From Gammaproteobacteria bacterium (GTDB lineage: Bacteria; Pseudomonadota; Gammaproteobacteria; Pseudomonadales; Pseudomonadaceae), in the NCBI GenBank assembly GCA_023475025.1, contig JAMCWB010000004.1:186001-250000 (forward strand): a stretch of DNA of 64,000 nucleotides. The letters are read 5' to 3'. A model generated the notes under the pieces. The model did no database searches, was not told the origin of the DNA, and worked only from the letters and a program-made list of their open reading frames with translations. The translations under genes and the position numbers were made by a program. Below are positions 10,257 to 19,981 of the stretch, in pieces; position 1 is the stretch's first letter; each line of letters begins with the position of its first letter.

Positions 10257-11342
10257 TCAACCGTGTTGCTGCTCGAATTCAGCCATATAGGCCACCAGGG
10301 CATCCACCGCCGCCTGCGGCACGGCGTTATAGATGGAGGCACGCATACCACCGACCGAGCGATGGCCTTTCAGGTTCAGCAGACCGCGCTCCTCGGCACC
10401 CGCCAGAAAAGGCTTGTCGAGGCGATCATCGGCGAGGCGGAATGGAATATTCATCCACGAACGGTCAGACGGATTGATCGGGTTGCTATACAGCTCGCTG
10501 GCATCAATGGCGCTATACAGCGTCTGCTGCTTGCGCTCGTTGATGCGCTGCATCGCCTCCAGCCCGCCCTGCTGCTTGAGCCACTGGAAAATCAGACCCG
10601 ACAGGTACCAGGCGAAGGTTGGCGGGGTGTTGTACATGGAAGCGTTTTTCGCTGCCACGCTGTAATCCAGCATGGTCGGGCAGCTGGCACGTGCCTGTCC
10701 CAGCAAGTCTTCACGGACAATGACCACTACCAGGCCACTGGGACCGATATTCTTCTGCGCACCGGCGTAGAGCATACCGAAACGGCTGACATCCAGCGGG
10801 CGCGAAAGAATGGTCGAGGACATATCAGCTATCAGCGGTGTGTCGCCGACATCCGGAATCCAGTTGAACTCCAGCCCTCCGATGGTCTCATTCGGCGTGT
10901 AGTGCAGATAGGCCGCATCTGCCGAGCGCTGCCAATCGTTCTGACCAGGAATGGCAAAGTAGTCATGCCCCTTGGCGCTGGCGGCCACATGGACATTACC
11001 GAAGCGGCTGGCTTCCTCGATGGCTTTGGCTGACCAGATACCGGTATCGATATAGTCCGCCTTGCCGCCCTCAGACAGGAAATTCAAGGGGATCTGGGCA
11101 AATTGCTGGCTGGCACCACCCTGCAGGAAGAGCACCTTGTAGTTGTCCGGAATCGCCAGCAGGTCACGCAGGTCCTGCTCGGCCGTTTCCGCCACGCTGA
11201 CAAACTCATCGCTGCGGTGACTCATCTCCATCACCGACAGGCCCTTGCCCTGCCAGTCCAGCAGCTCCTGTTGGGCCTGCTGCAGTACTGCCTCCGGCAA
11301 GGCTGCCGGCCCGGCACAAAAATTGAACAGACGTTTGCTCAC
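10257..11342 (-). CDS. serC: Phosphoserine aminotransferase
   Basis: PLP enzyme that makes O-phosphoserine from 3-phosphohydroxypyruvate, and also serves pyridoxal phosphate synthesis. The product has the family opening FNFCAGPAALP, the PLP lysine in GAQKNIGPSG and the C-terminal GHRSVGGMRASIYNA. The start is taken as GTG 11342, which gives 361 residues (the family length), places AGGAG ten bases upstream and leaves an eight-base gap after the gyrA stop. An ATG at 11363 would overlap gyrA and add seven unconserved residues. It is co-transcribed with gyrA upstream and pheA downstream. Confidence 0.95.
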   Translation of the reverse strand: MSKRLFNFCAGPAALPEAVLQQAQQELLDWQGKGLSVMEMSHRSDEFVSVAETAEQDLRDLLAIPDNYKVLFLQGGASQQFAQIPLNFLSEGGKADYIDTGIWSAKAIEEASRFGNVHVAASAKGHDYFAIPGQNDWQRSADAAYLHYTPNETIGGLEFNWIPDVGDTPLIADMSSTILSRPLDVSRFGMLYAGAQKNIGPSGLVVVIVREDLLGQARASCPTMLDYSVAAKNASMYNTPPTFAWYLSGLIFQWLKQQGGLEAMQRINERKQQTLYSAIDASELYSNPINPSDRSWMNIPFRLADDRLDKPFLAGAEERGLLNLKGHRSVGGMRASIYNAVPQAAVDALVAYMAEFEQQHG

Positions 11343-11349
11343 GCTCAGC

Positions 11350-13983
11350 TTACTCCTGCTCATCCGCGGGGCCTGATGCAGCCTCGCCGTTATCGTCTAC
11401 CACCGAATCGACATCTGTCAGCTCGGCATCGTCAGCGTCAAGCCCGTCATCTTCCGGCTCCTGTACCCGCTCGACACCCACCAGCTTCTCGCCATTACCC
11501 AGCTTGATCAGGGTTACGCCCTGCGTGTTGCGCGACAGACGCGAGACTTCACTGATACGGGTGCGAACCAGGGTGCCCTGATCAGAGATCAGCATGACCT
11601 CATCACCTTCAACTACCTGAACCGCACGGACCAGCGGACCATTACGCTCGTTGGTCACCATGGCGATCACACCCTGGCCACCGCGCTTGTACTGCGGGAA
11701 ATCTTCCACCGCCGTGCGCTTGCCAAAACCACGCTCGGAAGCGGTAAGAATGTCACAGCCTGGCTCGGCTATCAGCATGGAAATCAGGTTCTGGCCCTCA
11801 GCCAGGCGCATACCGCGAACACCGCGCGCGGTGCGCCCCATGGCGCGCACATCAGTTTCCTTGAAGCGGGTCACCTTGCCACCATCCGAGAACAGCATGA
11901 CTTCACGCTCGCCGTTGGTCAGCGCAGCGGCAATCAGGCGATCACCCTCATCCAGATCCAGCGCAATCAAGCCCACGCTGCGCTGACGACTGAACTGTTC
12001 CAGCGGGGTTTTCTTCACGGTGCCCTTGGCAGTGGCCATAAAGATGAACCAGCCTTCGGTGTACTCATCCACCGGCAGCATGGCACTGATGTACTCACCC
12101 TCTTCCAGTGGCAGCAGGTTGACCAGTGGTCGCCCACGGGCAGTGCGCGAGGCTTCCGGAATTTCGTAGGTTTTCAGCCAGTAGACCTTGCCGCGACTGG
12201 AGAACAGCAACAAGGTGGTATGACTGTGGGCCACCAGCAGATGTTCGACATAGTCCTCGTCTTTCACCCCGGTAGCGGCCTTGCCGCGCCCACCACGACG
12301 CTGGGCCTGGTAATCGGCCAACGGCTGGCTCTTGGCATAGCCACCATGGGAGATGGTAACCACCCGGTCTTCTTCGGTAATCAGGTCCGCCAGGGTCAGG
12401 TCGAGGCGCGAAGCGACGATCTCGGTACGGCGCTCATCACCGAAGTTGGCCTTGATCTCTTCCAGCTCTTCGACGATGACTTCCATCAGTCGCTGCTGGC
12501 TATTAAGGATACGCAGCAACTCACCGATCTGTTGCAGTATCTCCTGATACTCGCTGAGCAACTTCTCATGCTCAAGGCCGGTCAGGCGGTGCAAGCGCAA
12601 CTCCAGGATCGCCTGGGCCTGTTCAGGTGACAGGTAATACTTACCCTCACGCAGGCCATAGGCCTCATCCAGACCCTCCGGACGACAGGATTCAGCACCG
12701 GCGCGCTCGACCATCTCAACCACCGAACCCGGCTCCCAGGCAGTAGCGATCAGGCGCTCCCTGGCTTCCGCCGGTGACGGCGAGGCCTTGATCAAGGCAA
12801 TGACCGGGTCGATATTCGACAGGGCCACTGCCTGACCTTCGAGGATGTGCCCACGCTCACGCGCCTTGCGCAGTTCATACACAGTACGACGGGTGACAAC
12901 TTCACGGCGATGACGAATGAAGGCTTCGAGCAGTTCTTTCAGGTTCAGGATACGCGGCTGGCCATCCAGCAAGCCAACGATATTGATACCGAATACGCCC
13001 TGCATCTGGGTCTGGGCATAGAGGTTATTCAGCACCACCTCGGCAACTTCACCCCGACGCAACTCGATAACCACGCGGATACCATCCTTGTCGGATTCAT
13101 CGCGCAGCTCGGAAATACCCTCGATTTTCTTTTCCTTGACCAGCTCGGCGATCTTTTCGATCAAGCGCGCCTTGTTCAGCTGGTAAGGCAGCTCGGAAAT
13201 GATGATCTGCTGACGCCCACCCACCTTGTCGATATCCTCGATCTCACAGCGGGCACGCACGTATATACGTCCGCGGCCGGTGCGGTAGGCTTCAACAATA
13301 CCGGCGCGGCCGTTGATGATAGCTGCGGTCGGGAAGTCAGGTCCGGGGATGTACTCCATCAACTGGTCAATATCCAGCTCGGGATTGGCGATCAGCGCCA
13401 GACAGCCGTTGATCACTTCGGTCAGGTTGTGCGGCGGAATATTGGTCGCCATACCCACGGCAATACCGCTGGAGCCATTGATCAGCAGGTTGGGTATCCG
13501 CGTCGGCATGACTTCGGGAATCTGCTCGGTGCCGTCATAGTTGGGCACCCAGTCAACCGTTTCCTTGTCCAGGTCAGCCAGCAACTCGTGCGCCAGCTTG
13601 GACATACGCACTTCGGTATAACGCATGGCGGCTGCATTGTCGCCGTCCACGGAACCGAAATTACCCTGACCATCCACCAGCAGGTAACGCAGGGAGAACG
13701 GCTGCGCCATACGCACGATGGTGTCATATACCGCTGAATCACCGTGCGGGTGATACTTACCGATGACATCACCCACCACACGCGCCGACTTCTTGTAGGG
13801 CTTGTTCCAGTCGTTTTTCAATTCGCTCATGGCGAACAGCACGCGGCGATGCACCGGCTTGAGGCCGTCCCGCACATCCGGCAGGGCCCGACCGACAATC
13901 ACGCTCATGGCGTAATCGAGATAGGACTGCTTGAGTTCGTCTTCAATATTGACGGGAAGGATTTCTTTGGCCAGTTCACCCAT
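11350..13983 (-). CDS. gyrA: DNA gyrase subunit A
   Basis: The DNA-breaking and rejoining subunit of gyrase, which introduces negative supercoils. The 877-residue product has the N-terminal winged-helix and tower region with catalytic Tyr122 (MRYTEVRM) and the C-terminal beta-pinwheel with the GyrA box region ([12 protein letters not shown]). It ends in an acidic tail. The quinolone-resistance region reads [13 protein letters not shown] with Ser83 and Asp87. ATG 13983 opens [17 protein letters not shown]. It is the first gene of the gyrA-serC-pheA-hisC-tyrA/aroA-cmk run, and mtnA precedes it by 172 bases. Confidence 0.98.
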   Translation of the reverse strand: MGELAKEILPVNIEDELKQSYLDYAMSVIVGRALPDVRDGLKPVHRRVLFAMSELKNDWNKPYKKSARVVGDVIGKYHPHGDSAVYDTIVRMAQPFSLRYLLVDGQGNFGSVDGDNAAAMRYTEVRMSKLAHELLADLDKETVDWVPNYDGTEQIPEVMPTRIPNLLINGSSGIAVGMATNIPPHNLTEVINGCLALIANPELDIDQLMEYIPGPDFPTAAIINGRAGIVEAYRTGRGRIYVRARCEIEDIDKVGGRQQIIISELPYQLNKARLIEKIAELVKEKKIEGISELRDESDKDGIRVVIELRRGEVAEVVLNNLYAQTQMQGVFGINIVGLLDGQPRILNLKELLEAFIRHRREVVTRRTVYELRKARERGHILEGQAVALSNIDPVIALIKASPSPAEARERLIATAWEPGSVVEMVERAGAESCRPEGLDEAYGLREGKYYLSPEQAQAILELRLHRLTGLEHEKLLSEYQEILQQIGELLRILNSQQRLMEVIVEELEEIKANFGDERRTEIVASRLDLTLADLITEEDRVVTISHGGYAKSQPLADYQAQRRGGRGKAATGVKDEDYVEHLLVAHSHTTLLLFSSRGKVYWLKTYEIPEASRTARGRPLVNLLPLEEGEYISAMLPVDEYTEGWFIFMATAKGTVKKTPLEQFSRQRSVGLIALDLDEGDRLIAAALTNGEREVMLFSDGGKVTRFKETDVRAMGRTARGVRGMRLAEGQNLISMLIAEPGCDILTASERGFGKRTAVEDFPQYKRGGQGVIAMVTNERNGPLVRAVQVVEGDEVMLISDQGTLVRTRISEVSRLSRNTQGVTLIKLGNGEKLVGVERVQEPEDDGLDADDAELTDVDSVVDDNGEAASGPADEQE

Positions 13984-14063
13984 GAAACGGCATTCCTTTT
14001 ATAGTCGGCATTCGGTAGCTGCCAGATAGCCTTGGTTCGCGCTGAAGAGGGCTTGCAGAGTCA

Positions 14064-14082
14064 CTGTCAGCAAGGCTGACAG
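14064..14082. repeat. Inverted repeat in the gyrA-mtnA gap
   Basis: A perfect eight-base inverted repeat, CTGTCAGC and GCTGACAG, is separated by three bases. It lies 73 bases past the mtnA stop and 80 bases before the gyrA start, so it can act as a hairpin ending mtnA transcripts or as an element of the gyrA leader. No T run follows on either side, so a classic terminator is unlikely. The rest of this 172-base gap shows no convincing promoter by eye. Confidence 0.6.
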
Positions 14083-14155
14083 GGCATCCCGGCAGGGCCC
14101 GATCAAAGCCCAGCAGCATACCACAATGGATACAAAGAGGCAGCCGCCGGGGCAA

Positions 14156-15232
14156 TCAATGTAGCCGTTGGCGACTCATCAGATCAGCCAGCTTGCGCGC
14201 ATCCGGCCGTTCAATAATGCCTTTCTCGGTGACAATCACATCGATCAGGTCTGCCGGGGTGACATCAAACACCGGATTGAATACCTCGGCACCGGTATCC
14301 AGCTGGCGATTACCCACAATCAGCAGCTCATCCGCATCACGCTCTTCCAGTGGAATCAGGTCACCGTTTTCCAGCTGCATATCAATGGTCGAGCTCGGCG
14401 CAACCACCATAAAGCGAATACCATGATGCATGGCCAATACCGCCAGGGCGTAGGTACCGATCTTGTTAGCCACATCGCCATTGGCAGCAATACGGTCGGC
14501 GCCAACAATAACCCAGGAAATGGCCCGCTCCTTCATCAGGTGCCCCACCGCCAGATCTGCCTGCAAGCTGACCGGAATCCCTTCACGCACCAACTCCCAG
14601 GCGGTCAACCGGGAACCCTGGAGCCAGGGGCGGGTTTCATTGGCATGAACCTGCTTGATCAGCCCGGCGGCATGGGCAGTGCGGATGACGCCCAGCGCCG
14701 TACCATATCCACCGGTCGCCAGCGCGCCAGCATTGCAGTGCGTAATCACGTGCTGCGCCCGTTTGTCATATTTGCGCATCTGCCGTGCACCCAGCCGGCC
14801 CATAGTCAGATTGGCTTCGCGATCACTGTCATGGATCTGCTGCGCCATTGCCAGCAGCTCCGCGGGCACATCAGCTCCCCTGGGTGAGCGCTGAATCTGC
14901 TGTTGCAGCATACGCAGCGCCCAGGCCAGGTTGACGGCAGTCGGCCGGGTGCCTTCCAGCAAGGCAAAGCTCGGCGCCAATGCCGCTGCCCAGTCATCGC
15001 TCGCGCCCAGCTCCCGCGCTGCCAGGGCAATGCCGTAGGCAGCGGCAATACCGATAGCGGGAGCCCCGCGCACGCTCATATTGATAATCGCTGCAGCCAC
15101 ATCCTCGGCGCTGCGACAAAGCAGATAGGTTTCACTGCCCGGCAATTGCCGCTGATCGAGCAGCCGCAAACCCTCTGCAGACCATGCCAGGGCCTGAAAC
15201 TGCTCGCGCAAGACTGCCTGCTCAACTGCCAT
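14156..15232 (-). CDS. mtnA: S-methyl-5-thioribose-1-phosphate isomerase
   Basis: Isomerises methylthioribose 1-phosphate to methylthioribulose 1-phosphate in methionine salvage. The 358-residue protein belongs to the eIF2B-like fold and shows the catalytic cysteine in [16 protein letters not shown] and the catalytic aspartate in [22 protein letters not shown] 15232 has AGGAG seven bases upstream; the open frame continues 28 codons further through the promoter region, so the longer form is rejected. It faces mtaD across a 161-base divergent region. MtaD makes methylthioinosine, whose phosphorolysis gives the MtnA substrate, so the two genes belong to one pathway. Confidence 0.95.
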   Translation of the reverse strand: MAVEQAVLREQFQALAWSAEGLRLLDQRQLPGSETYLLCRSAEDVAAAIINMSVRGAPAIGIAAAYGIALAARELGASDDWAAALAPSFALLEGTRPTAVNLAWALRMLQQQIQRSPRGADVPAELLAMAQQIHDSDREANLTMGRLGARQMRKYDKRAQHVITHCNAGALATGGYGTALGVIRTAHAAGLIKQVHANETRPWLQGSRLTAWELVREGIPVSLQADLAVGHLMKERAISWVIVGADRIAANGDVANKIGTYALAVLAMHHGIRFMVVAPSSTIDMQLENGDLIPLEERDADELLIVGNRQLDTGAEVFNPVFDVTPADLIDVIVTEKGIIERPDARKLADLMSRQRLH

Positions 15233-15277
15233 ACACCACTCCTGAACCGCGCCTGCCAGACAGGCGCAAAGCCGCCT

Positions 15278-15307
15278 AGTATAACGTGCCAGGGCGCAAA
15301 CTGTCCG
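15278..15307 (-). promoter_or_regulatory. Candidate promoter for mtnA
   Basis: On the minus strand CGGACA (15302-15307) and TATACT (15278-15283) are separated by 18 bases, with matches of four and five of six to sigma-70 consensus. A perfect seven-base hairpin (GCGCCTG / CAGGCGC, 15249-15267) lies in the predicted mtnA leader. On the plus strand TATACT at 15360-15365 could be the -10 box for mtaD, but no good -35 partner is seen. Confidence 0.5.
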
Positions 15308-15393
15308 TTTTGCCATACGCTGACATTATTAATGCGCTGCACCGGCTCAAGGCTGCGGTTATACTGCCGCGCATGATACAGAATGAACTGCCC

Positions 15394-16734
15394 ATGACCG
15401 CACTACCCGAACAGCCGGACCTGATCATCGAGGCGCGCTGGATAGCGCCCGTGGTGCCAGCCGGCCAGCTACTTGAGCAGCATGCCCTGGTGATTCACGG
15501 CGGCCGGATTCTGGCCCTGATCACACAGGCGCAAAGCCAGCAGCTGCAGCCGCGGCAACGCCGCCAGCTGCCCGATCATCTGCTGATTCCCGGCCTGGTG
15601 AATGCGCACGGGCATGCCGCCATGACGCTGTTCCGCGGCTTGGCAGACGACCTGCCACTGATGACCTGGCTGCAGGACCACATCTGGCCCGCCGAAGCTC
15701 GCTGGGTCACCCCGGATTTCGTGCGCTGCGGCAGCCGACTGGCGATCGCCGAAATGCTGCTCGGTGGCACCACCTGCTTTGCTGACATGTATTTTTATCC
15801 GGAAGTCACTGCCGAGGTCGCCCTGACCGCTGGCATGCGCGCGCAGGTAGCATTTCCGGTAATCGACAACCCGATACCTGGCGCAGCCAACAGTGACGAG
15901 TCCATCCATAAGGGCCTCAAGCTACGTGACGACATGCGCCACAACCCGTTGATTACCGTCGCTTTTGGCCCGCATGCGCCCTATACCGTAGGCGATGATG
16001 CACTGACCCGGGTCTGCACCCTGGCCGATGAACTGGATATGCCGATTCATATGCACATCCATGAAACCGCCGGCGAGGTCAGCGATGCGCTTCAGGCCAA
16101 CGGCCAGAGGCCCTTGCAGCGCCTGGCAGATCTCGGTCTGCTCGGACCTCGACTGCAAGCCGTGCACATGACCCAGATTGATGACGCTGATCTGGCGCTA
16201 CTGCAAGCCCATGCGGTGCAGGTCATCCACTGCCCGGAATCCAACCTCAAACTGGCCAGTGGCTTCTGCCCGGTACAGCGGCTGCTGGACGCCGGCATCA
16301 ATGTTGCCCTGGGTACCGACGGTGCGGCCAGTAACAACGACCTTGACATGCTGGGCGAGCTGCGCACAGCGGCTTTGCTGGCCAAGGCCTGCAGCGGCCA
16401 ACCAACAGCCCTGGGGGCTGATGCAGCCTTGCATATGGCGACACTGGCCGGTGCTCAGGCCCTTGGATTAGCCGACGAGATCGGCTCACTGGAGCCTGGC
16501 AAGGCAGCAGATATCGTCGCAGTTGATCTTTCCAGGGTAGCGCAACAGCCCGTCTATCACCCGGTTTCACAACTGCTTTATACCGGTTCCGCCGCACTGG
16601 TATCCGATGTCTGGATTGCCGGCCAGGAAAAGGTCCGCGAACGCCAATTGACCGCCTTACCGCTGGAGCGCGTACTCGCCGAAGCAGCCGCCTGGGCCCC
16701 ACAGATTTTGCAGGGAGATACTCATGAGTCTTAA
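15394..16734 (+). CDS. mtaD: 5'-methylthioadenosine deaminase (TRZ/ATZ amidohydrolase family)
   Basis: Zinc-dependent amidohydrolase that deaminates methylthioadenosine to methylthioinosine; relatives also act on S-adenosylhomocysteine. The 446-residue product has the metal histidines in [19 protein letters not shown] and [10 protein letters not shown] and the catalytic aspartate in [16 protein letters not shown], with the C-terminal EPGKAADIV strand typical of the family. P. aeruginosa, from memory, uses this enzyme in place of an MTA phosphorylase. The start could be ATG 15373 or 15394; the second is chosen because a -10-like TATACT at 15360 would place the transcript start near the first. 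Neither has a clear ribosome binding site. Its end overlaps ubiG by 11 bases. Confidence 0.9.
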   Translation: MTALPEQPDLIIEARWIAPVVPAGQLLEQHALVIHGGRILALITQAQSQQLQPRQRRQLPDHLLIPGLVNAHGHAAMTLFRGLADDLPLMTWLQDHIWPAEARWVTPDFVRCGSRLAIAEMLLGGTTCFADMYFYPEVTAEVALTAGMRAQVAFPVIDNPIPGAANSDESIHKGLKLRDDMRHNPLITVAFGPHAPYTVGDDALTRVCTLADELDMPIHMHIHETAGEVSDALQANGQRPLQRLADLGLLGPRLQAVHMTQIDDADLALLQAHAVQVIHCPESNLKLASGFCPVQRLLDAGINVALGTDGAASNNDLDMLGELRTAALLAKACSGQPTALGADAALHMATLAGAQALGLADEIGSLEPGKAADIVAVDLSRVAQQPVYHPVSQLLYTGSAALVSDVWIAGQEKVRERQLTALPLERVLAEAAAWAPQILQGDTHES

Positions 16735-17425
16735 TGTTGATCGTGCTGAAATTGCCAAATTCGAAGCCCTGGCCAGTCGCTGGTGGGACCGCAACAGCGA
16801 GTTTCGCCCCTTGCATGAAATCAACCCGTTGCGTTGCAACTGGATTGACGAACGCGTCGGCTTGGCGGGAAAGCGTGTTCTGGATGTCGGCTGCGGCGGC
16901 GGCATCCTGGCTGAGGCCATGGCCCAGCGTGGCGCCAGCGTAACCGGCATTGATATGGGTGAGGCGCCACTGGCCGTGGCCCGCCTGCATCAACTGGAGT
17001 CCGGTGTTGAAGTGGATTACCAGCAAATCACCGCGGAAGAGCTGGCCGAAGAGCAGCCTGAAAGCTTCGATGTGGTTACCTGCCTGGAAATGCTCGAGCA
17101 CGTTCCCGACCCTTCCTCGGTGATCGCCGCCTGCGCCCGACTGGTCAAGCCCGGTGGTCAGGTCTTTTTCTCGACCATCAACCGCAACCCGAAATCCTTT
17201 GTCTTTGCGATTGTCGGCGCCGAATACATCCTGCGCCTGCTACCCCGAGGCACCCATGAGTTTGCCAAATTCATTCGCCCCGCCGAACTGGGCAACTGGG
17301 CACGCGAAGCCAGACTCGATCTGCAGGACATTACCGGCCTGACTTATAACCCGCTGACCAAGGTGTACAAGCTCGAAGCCAACGTCGACGTCAACTACAT
17401 GATGCATTTCCAGCGGAGCCTGTGA
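16724..17425 (+). CDS. ubiG: Ubiquinone biosynthesis O-methyltransferase
   Basis: SAM-dependent enzyme that performs both O-methylations in ubiquinone synthesis, at the inner face of the membrane. The 233 residues include the opening [25 protein letters not shown], the SAM-binding [16 protein letters not shown], the post-I acidic TGIDMG and the characteristic [11 protein letters not shown]. Family length and motifs are complete. It starts inside the mtaD end and its stop overlaps the mupP start (TGATG), so mtaD, ubiG, mupP and yciK form a tightly packed unit. Confidence 0.97.
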   Translation: MSLNVDRAEIAKFEALASRWWDRNSEFRPLHEINPLRCNWIDERVGLAGKRVLDVGCGGGILAEAMAQRGASVTGIDMGEAPLAVARLHQLESGVEVDYQQITAEELAEEQPESFDVVTCLEMLEHVPDPSSVIAACARLVKPGGQVFFSTINRNPKSFVFAIVGAEYILRLLPRGTHEFAKFIRPAELGNWAREARLDLQDITGLTYNPLTKVYKLEANVDVNYMMHFQRSL

Positions 17426-18105
17426 TGCAACGCGGTGTACTTTTTGACCTTGACGGCACTCTGCTCGATACCGTGGAAGACTTCTACCGCATCATCGAGC
17501 AGATGCGCAGTGAACGCAAAGCAGCCGAGGTACCGGCACAGCTGATTCGCCAGCAGGTTTCCAACGGCTCCGTTGGCATGCTCTGTGCCGCTTTCTCAAC
17601 GCGGCCTGATGCACCCGGATTCGACGAGCTGCGCGACGATTTTCTGCAGCGTTATGACCGCCAACTGGCTGTGCATACCCGCCCCTTCCCCGGGATCCCG
17701 GAACTACTTGACTGGCTGGACACTGAACAGATCCCCTGGGGCGTAGTCACCAACAAACTCAGCCGCTTCAGCACCCCCCTGCTGGCGGCCATTGGTTGGT
17801 CCGAGCGCTGCGCCGCCCTGGTCTGTCCCGACCAGGTCAGCCAACCGAAACCGCATCCTGAACCCCTGCTCAAGGCCTGCCAGCAGATGGCTATTGACCC
17901 TGCTGCAAGCTTGTATGTTGGCGACCATCAGCGCGATATTGATGCTGGCCGCGCTGCCGGCATGCAGACCATCGCCGCCCTGTACGGCTATCTGCCGGTG
18001 GGCGATGATCCCGCCCGCTGGCAGGCTGATCACAGTATTGCTAACGCTGCCGAATTACGCCCCTGGCTAAGCCGCCAGTGGCAACTGGAGGTAACTCATG
18101 TTTGA
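17425..18105 (+). CDS. mupP: N-acetylmuramic acid 6-phosphate phosphatase (HAD family)
   Basis: HAD-superfamily phosphatase of 226 residues. In pseudomonads the protein in this position removes phosphate from MurNAc 6-phosphate in the peptidoglycan recycling route that bypasses de novo MurNAc synthesis. It was long annotated as phosphoglycolate phosphatase (gph). HAD motif I is FDLDGTLLDT (Asp8 and Asp10), motif II WGVVTNK, motif III with Lys in SQPKPHPEP and motif IV VGDHQRDIDAGRAAG. ATG 17425 overlaps the ubiG stop as TGATG and has GGAG about eight bases upstream. The assignment as MupP rests on position and family, since sequence motifs alone cannot separate it from Gph. Confidence 0.85.
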   Translation: MQRGVLFDLDGTLLDTVEDFYRIIEQMRSERKAAEVPAQLIRQQVSNGSVGMLCAAFSTRPDAPGFDELRDDFLQRYDRQLAVHTRPFPGIPELLDWLDTEQIPWGVVTNKLSRFSTPLLAAIGWSERCAALVCPDQVSQPKPHPEPLLKACQQMAIDPAASLYVGDHQRDIDAGRAAGMQTIAALYGYLPVGDDPARWQADHSIANAAELRPWLSRQWQLEVTHV

Positions 18106-18838
18106 CTACAAAGCCCCTGCCGACCTGTTGCGCGACAAGGTAATTCTGGTTACCGGTGCCGGTGATGGCATCGGTAAGGCCTGTGCTCTGAGCTGTGCGG
18201 CCCATGGCGCCACTGTTGTGCTGGTTGGCCGCACGCTGAGTAAACTCGAAGCGGTCTATGACGCTATTGAAGCGGCCGGCCACCCGCAGCCCGGGCTGTG
18301 CGTACTGGACCTGCTGACAGCCACCGAAAAGGACTATGACGACCTGGCTGACCAGTTGTTCGATACCTTTGGCAAGCTCGACGGCCTGGTACATAACGCC
18401 GGCGTTTTAGGCCCCCGCACGCTGATGGACCAGGTAAAGCCTGAAGCCTGGCTGCAAGTCATGCAGATCAACCTGAACGCGCCCTTCATGCTGACCCGGG
18501 CCATGATGCCGTTGCTGCGTGCAGCCGAAACAGCCTCGGTGGTTTGTGTATCTTCCAGCGTTGGCCGCACGGGCCGCGCCTACTGGGGGCCTTATGCCGT
18601 CAGCAAATTTGCGCTCGAAGGCTTTATGCAGGTTATCGCCGATGAGCAGGATGGCACCAGCAAGATTCGCGTCAACAGCCTCAACCCTGGCGCCACCCGC
18701 ACCGCCATGCGCGCTGCAGCCTATCCCAGTGAAGAGCCCACCAAACTGCCGGAGCCCAAGGAAATCATGCCGGCCTTTCTCTATCTACTGGGTGAGGACA
18801 GCCTGACAGTCAACGGTCAGGCCATCGACGCACAATAG
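18098..18838 (+). CDS. yciK: Short-chain dehydrogenase YciK
   Basis: NAD(P)-dependent oxidoreductase of the classical SDR family, 246 residues, substrate unknown. It has the Rossmann glycine motif TGAGDGIGKA, the NAG structural motif (HNAGVLGPR), the catalytic Ser in VCVSSSVGRTG and the Tyr/Lys pair in YAVSKFALEGF. The C-terminus SLTVNGQAIDAQ is typical of the YciK subgroup. It overlaps the mupP end by eight bases and closes the mtaD-ubiG-mupP-yciK run, as in P. aeruginosa. Confidence 0.93.
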   Translation: MFDYKAPADLLRDKVILVTGAGDGIGKACALSCAAHGATVVLVGRTLSKLEAVYDAIEAAGHPQPGLCVLDLLTATEKDYDDLADQLFDTFGKLDGLVHNAGVLGPRTLMDQVKPEAWLQVMQINLNAPFMLTRAMMPLLRAAETASVVCVSSSVGRTGRAYWGPYAVSKFALEGFMQVIADEQDGTSKIRVNSLNPGATRTAMRAAAYPSEEPTKLPEPKEIMPAFLYLLGEDSLTVNGQAIDAQ

Positions 18839-18846
18839 CCAATTCT

Positions 18847-18877
18847 CTGACAGCCGTTACCAGCTAGCGGCTGTCAG
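18847..18877 (+). terminator. Hairpin after yciK, probable transcript end
   Basis: A perfect ten-base-pair stem, CTGACAGCCG and CGGCTGTCAG, with an 11-base loop begins eight bases after the yciK stop. Only a weak T-containing tail (TCTGCC) follows, so termination is likely but not certain. It shares the CTGACAG/CTGTCAG theme with other gene-end hairpins in this window. Confidence 0.5.
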
Positions 18878-19021
18878 TCTGCCATCAGGCGGCAAAAAGC
18901 TGCCGCCCGACCAGCCTCTATCGACAAAAATAAACTTAACCAACTGATATACATAGACAAATAATATCTGGCACAGATCCTGCTTTTATCCTGGTCAATC
19001 GCAACCTTGACGGGGTAACTG

Positions 19022-19954
19022 ATGAACTCCACTTCCGACAACACCATCGACTTTGACAGCGCCAGACTGAAAATAAAGTCGGCCAGTGCTCGAGCCAGCA
19101 CATCGGTCAACAGCTCTGCCCAGCCGTCAAACGGACAAATACAGCAAAGCCTGAGCCAGTTGTTGCAAACCTCGTTGGAACTGGACAAGATTCTGGGCTT
19201 GTTCTTTGCCACCCTGCAGCAGGCCATGGAGCTCGACAGCATGGAGTATCGCCATGAGGCCAGAGCGCTGCAGTTCGATTTCGGTCATCCGGCACTGCAT
19301 CGCTGCAGTTACCGCCTGACGCATATGGGTGACTTTCTTGGCGAGTTGCGCTTCAGCCGCAGCAAGCGGTTTACCGAAGCGCAGCTACAGGGGCTGGAAA
19401 GCCTGCTTGGCAGCTTGCTGTATCCATTGCGTAACGCCCTGCTCTACCAGGAAGCCATTACCTGCGCCCTGATCGACCCCTTGACCGGCTGCGGTAATCG
19501 TCTGGCGATGGATCAGGCCCTCAGCCGTGACATCAAGCATGCCATCCGCAAGCGTACCGAGCTGTGCATGCTGGTCATCGATATCGATCACTTCAAGAAT
19601 ATTAACGATACCTACGGCCATGCCTTTGGCGATGAGGCATTAAAGGCCACAGTCAGCGCCTGCCAAAGCTGCCTGCGCGACGTGGACGGACTGTTTCGCC
19701 TGGGTGGGGAAGAATTCGTCGTAGTACTCAGTGACACCAACCTCACTGATGCACGCATGATTGCAGAGCGAATCCGTAACGCCATTGCCACTATGCAATT
19801 TGAACTCGATGGCGAAGCAATCCCGCTGACAGTCAGTATTGGTGTTGCCCGCCGCCGCAGTGACGAAAATCAACAGGGATTATACGAGCGCTGCGATCAA
19901 CAGATGTACAAAGCCAAACGTGCTGGCCGCAATCGGGTCATCGCTGAAGGTTGA
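19022..19954 (+). CDS. Diguanylate cyclase (GGDEF domain)
   Basis: Makes cyclic di-GMP from two GTP. The 310-residue protein is soluble: an N-terminal sensory part of about 150 residues with no recognised fold or membrane segment, then a GGDEF domain (about 150-310) opening with DPLTGCGNRLAM. The active-site loop is GGEEF at 228-232, a catalytically competent variant. An inhibitory I-site RxxD (RDVD, 219-222) lies five residues upstream, so product feedback is likely. It matches the position of PA3177 in P. aeruginosa. Its neighbour on the far side is the large adhesin operon, and c-di-GMP commonly promotes adhesion, but any link is inference. A hairpin follows directly. Confidence 0.9.
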   Translation: MNSTSDNTIDFDSARLKIKSASARASTSVNSSAQPSNGQIQQSLSQLLQTSLELDKILGLFFATLQQAMELDSMEYRHEARALQFDFGHPALHRCSYRLTHMGDFLGELRFSRSKRFTEAQLQGLESLLGSLLYPLRNALLYQEAITCALIDPLTGCGNRLAMDQALSRDIKHAIRKRTELCMLVIDIDHFKNINDTYGHAFGDEALKATVSACQSCLRDVDGLFRLGGEEFVVVLSDTNLTDARMIAERIRNAIATMQFELDGEAIPLTVSIGVARRRSDENQQGLYERCDQQMYKAKRAGRNRVIAEG

Positions 19955-19973
19955 AGCCCCTGTAAAGGGGCTT
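19954..19973. terminator. Bidirectional hairpin between convergent diguanylate cyclase and sapC genes
   Basis: AAGCCCCT and AGGGGCTT form an eight-base-pair stem with a four-base GTAA loop. It starts at the diguanylate cyclase stop and sits eight bases past the stop of the minus-strand sapC. There is no long T run, so strength is uncertain, but symmetry and place fit a shared terminator. Confidence 0.6.
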
Positions 19974-19981
19974 GCACAGGT

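Noticed and set aside
13984-14155. gyrA promoter using TATAAA near 13998
   Set aside because: It would overlap the ribosome binding site and leave almost no leader, and no -35 box lies at the right distance.
16298-17101. A 267-codon minus-strand frame across the end of mtaD and the start of ubiG
   Set aside because: It is antisense to two intact genes with complete motifs, and its product resembles nothing.
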